Positions 61,218 through 64,000 of a DNA stretch of 64,000 nt are shown one piece after another; positions within the stretch are counted from its first letter, which is position 1; the number at the start of each line of letters is the position of its first letter. A model generated the notes under the pieces. The model did no database searches. It was not told where the DNA came from and saw nothing but the letters and a program-made list of their open reading frames with translations. Source of the stretch: Neelides folsomi (taxonomy: Eukaryota > Arthropoda > Collembola > Neelipleona > Neelidae); assembly GCA_034687125.1 (NCBI GenBank), contig JAQGBZ010000205.1, positions 48,463 through 112,462 on the forward strand, in the 5' to 3' direction. A program made the translations under genes and the position numbers.

Positions 61218-62952
61218 ATGGGTTTTTGGCTGAAATCCTCTACCGTAGAAGGTAATCGTCAATTCCTTATCATTGTGCCATATAAGGTAGTGGAAGGTGT
61301 TAAAGAGCCATGTTTCAATGGACCTTTGTAATCAGTATGTATGTATTTAAGAATTCATTTCACTAACGGTATTTGGTGTGTGGAGGTGCCACAGTGATTC
61401 CGACCTCCTGCCTGACATAAAGAGCGAGGGGGCGACCGACTTGTCGACCAAGAGAATCCGAAAGACCCCACAAGCCCTCAGTCTCAAGAGCGCTCCCTCG
61501 ACCGAGTCTTCCGATGGAAGTTCAACACCGCAGGAGTCCCCTCTCGACCTCTCCGTCAAGAGCCGATTGGAAGGAACTTCCTCTTCTCTTGAGGCCCTCA
61601 TATCTCCCTTCCACTTTGGGGGTAAGAGCAGGGGGAAGTCGAGGAAGTCACCGAAAGGGAGAAAGTCTGAAAGTCCGGTGGGGAGTGGCGGAAGGAGTCC
61701 GCTTGAACTCCGAAAGTCGGATTTGTCCTTCGTCTGTCCGGTGTGTGGACAGGCGTTCAGCCTCCATGACCGCCTTGCCAAACATATGGCAAGTCGACAC
61801 AAATCGAAGGTTGCGGATCCGACTAAAAACTATCCTTGTGATGTCTGCCACCGATCCTTCGCTCGGTCTGACATGCTCACCCGCCACATGCGTCTTCATA
61901 CAGGCATCAAGCCGTACACCTGCAGAGTTTGTGGACAAGTATTCTCAAGGTGAGCTCATTTTACAATCTGGAATCTTGCCGTATGAATATTCCTACACCT
62001 ACGTTAGCTACATTCTCTAAAAATACAGACAGACTTTATTGGACATTGTTTTTTTATTTACAGGAGCACTTTGTTAGTTTTTAGTTTCATAATAATAAGT
62101 ATTTTATACTCTTTGTAATTTGCCGAGCCTTTCGTTAAAAAGTTTTATTAAATGAGAATCTTAGGATTTAACCTTTTTGAATTACTACAAAAGGCTTTGT
62201 CCGGTTTTGTCTATACTATGTAGACAGACCACATTATAGCGCAAGCATACATCCACAAAGTACCATATACAATAGTGCTGTAAGCTCATGATGATCTTGA
62301 GAACTACACAGTGAGAATATTATCTTACATTGATGTATATTTCTTCTGAAGACTTACGTTAAGTGCATTTTACCTATTTTCGCTTCAGTTCTGTTTAGCC
62401 CAGACATTTCCAAGTTGATTGATGATTGATGACTTGACGAACGAGACGCTATTAGTTGAAAGCAAGGACGGTTTAAAACCAGGGTTCCAATCTAACGCCT
62501 ATTTTAAGAAAAATGTGGTTTAATAGATAGTAACATTGCTCTCCGAAAGTAGGATTATTTGACACATTATTGTGGGGATTTAAAACGATATTGAAACTAT
62601 TGATATTTTGTTGAATAGGTCGGACCATTTGAGTACTCATCAACGGACACACACAGGAGAAAAACCGTACAAATGTCCACAATGTCCATACTCAGCTTGC
62701 CGTCGTGACATGATAACTCGCCATCTCCGAACTCACTCTCGGGGCGGAGGGATTTCTGTTCCGACCGACCTCCTTGACGGGGATTTGAAAGACGCTTGTC
62801 CCTCTCCGACTCTCACCATGAGATTCCTCTCCGTCAACTCCCCCGACCCACCGAACCACTCCGTTCCAACTCGTGATCTTGGACCTTTAAAGACAGAACC
62901 TCATCTAACCTTCAACACTCTCTCACCCAAAGATCTTTCTTCAAAGTTTTAA
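61218..62952 (+). CDS. klu: klumpfuss-like C2H2 zinc-finger transcription factor
   Basis: Exons 61218-61251 ([11 protein letters not shown]), 61352-61949 and 62619-62952 give 321 aa with phases closing; the last two exons are firm, the first is tentative. Four C2H2 fingers: [80 protein letters not shown], with standard HTGxKPY linkers between fingers 2-4. The [13 protein letters not shown] finger is EGR/WT1-like, and the [11 protein letters not shown] finger is what I recall from Drosophila klumpfuss. The N-terminal part carries repeated short acidic/leucine motifs ([14 protein letters not shown]), of which PLDLS is a CtBP co-repressor motif. The exon 2 acceptor is uncertain because the pyrimidine tract is poor; an upstream exon in the GC-rich DNA may be missing. 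Confidence 0.78.
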
Positions 62953-64000
62953 ACTCATCTCGGTGAATTTAATGTTAACTCACGGTGTTTTACTCTCAAA
63001 TTATATTATAAATATTATATAAATATATTATATTTAATAGACAATAAGTTCAGAGATATTTAAATGATTGTTGTTAATTCTCGAAGAAAAGGTACTACGT
63101 TATTTATTTAAACTCTTCATTATGAATGATGAATACATACAGAATATAATATGTATTTACTTCTTGTAAAAAAAAAGTACAGACATGTGAGTGAAGACGC
63201 AAATGCAAATGTTAACTCAAAATGACTTTAAATTGAAAATCTAAATACGCTTATATTTATTAATTATTTATTCAACTTTAATGGTACATTTAAATACTCT
63301 TTGAAAGACATGTCCGATTAAGTAAACCTGATGGTTTAGATTTTATAGAGAGGTGTAAAATAGGAAGTGCCGCTTGGGCGTTGAAAACAACGTGATATGT
63401 CCAGGTTTTTAGGAAGAGTCTCAACGTACATGATAGTTTCAGAAAATAAAAGTACAATTTGCTCAAAATGAAGACAAAAAACTAACATTAAAAGAAACTA
63501 ACTAAATTGCTATTCATTTTAACACTATTTGAGAAATAGCAAAGATTATTATTATTAACACTTACAAGGCCATAAATTAAACCTTATTTGGTCTAGTCTA
63601 AAGACACAAACGTTTCATTTTAAATTAATATATTATATAAATATTATACATTTATAAAATTATTAATTAAATTAATGAGTTAATTTATTTGCCAAATTAA
63701 CTATAGATGTTTAGATGTACATTATGTTTTAGTCTATTCTAATAGTTTTTCAAGATTTTATTTCTTTATGATAAATTTCTTATAGGGTAAATATTTTAAT
63801 ACACCGCATACATGATGTAAATTCGATTATAAAATTTTAACACATTTAATATTTAAAAAAGATTAAATATCGGAATTTCTTCATGAATTTTATACTTATT
63901 CTCCAGTGTAAGTTGCGTACGAGCTTTGACCGGTAACGGGGCGAGAAATATAATGTTATAATCGACCATTGTTTCATAATGCCCAATAGAAAAAGAACAA
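62953..64000. other. AT-rich 3' flank, no gene seen
   Basis: After the zinc-finger stop codon the sequence is AT-rich with many AATA/TTTA tracts; no ORF or motif can be supported up to the window end. Confidence 0.5.

Overview
The window is animal nuclear DNA. It has spliced genes with GT-AG introns (most about 50-1000 bp), TATA/initiator promoters and no operon structure. A sevenless/ROS1 receptor kinase, an MSL1 orthologue, a klumpfuss-type zinc-finger gene and an NR2E nuclear receptor, together with one RR-2 and three RR-1 chitin-binding cuticle genes, point to an arthropod, most likely a pancrustacean (crustacean or hexapod). The sequence does not let me name a species. Two genes of axonemal type (SAXO-like, SPEF1/SPATA4-like) suggest a lineage that still builds motile flagella or chordotonal cilia.

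Layout. 1.5-11.4 kb: a complete 13-exon sevenless/ROS1 gene on the minus strand. 12.0-14.5 kb: an RR-2 cuticle gene and a Gly/His-rich secreted protein. 15.1-20.4 kb: a SNAP-25-like SNARE, an unrecognised minus-strand gene, and an EMI + four-FAS1-domain adhesion protein. 20.7-26.0 kb, minus strand: a mitochondrial dicarboxylate carrier and msl-1. 26.8-28.9 kb: a TspanC8 tetraspanin with two interchangeable copies of its penultimate exon. 31.5-34.7 kb: a four-TM protein and a SAXO-like repeat protein. 35.1-41.5 kb: a DHHC-family protein whose catalytic motif reads DMHF, an F-box-like LRR protein with an MGCC N terminus, and a SPEF1/SPATA4-like protein. 42.5-48.7 kb: two RR-1 cuticle genes flanking a bicistronic NDUFB1 locus. 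52.9-57.9 kb: an NR2E nuclear receptor, a TA-flanked inverted-repeat element, a secreted coiled-coil protein and a third RR-1 gene. 58-61 kb: GC-rich DNA leading into a klumpfuss-like C2H2 gene that ends at 62.95 kb.

The gene models were joined by eye from splice signals. Nearly all were accepted because every exon phase closes and the total length is a multiple of three. Genes with no recognised function are labelled as such. The strongest leads are the mutually exclusive exon pair in the TspanC8 gene, the DHHC-family protein without its catalytic cysteine, and the bicistronic transcript whose two small proteins resemble each other.
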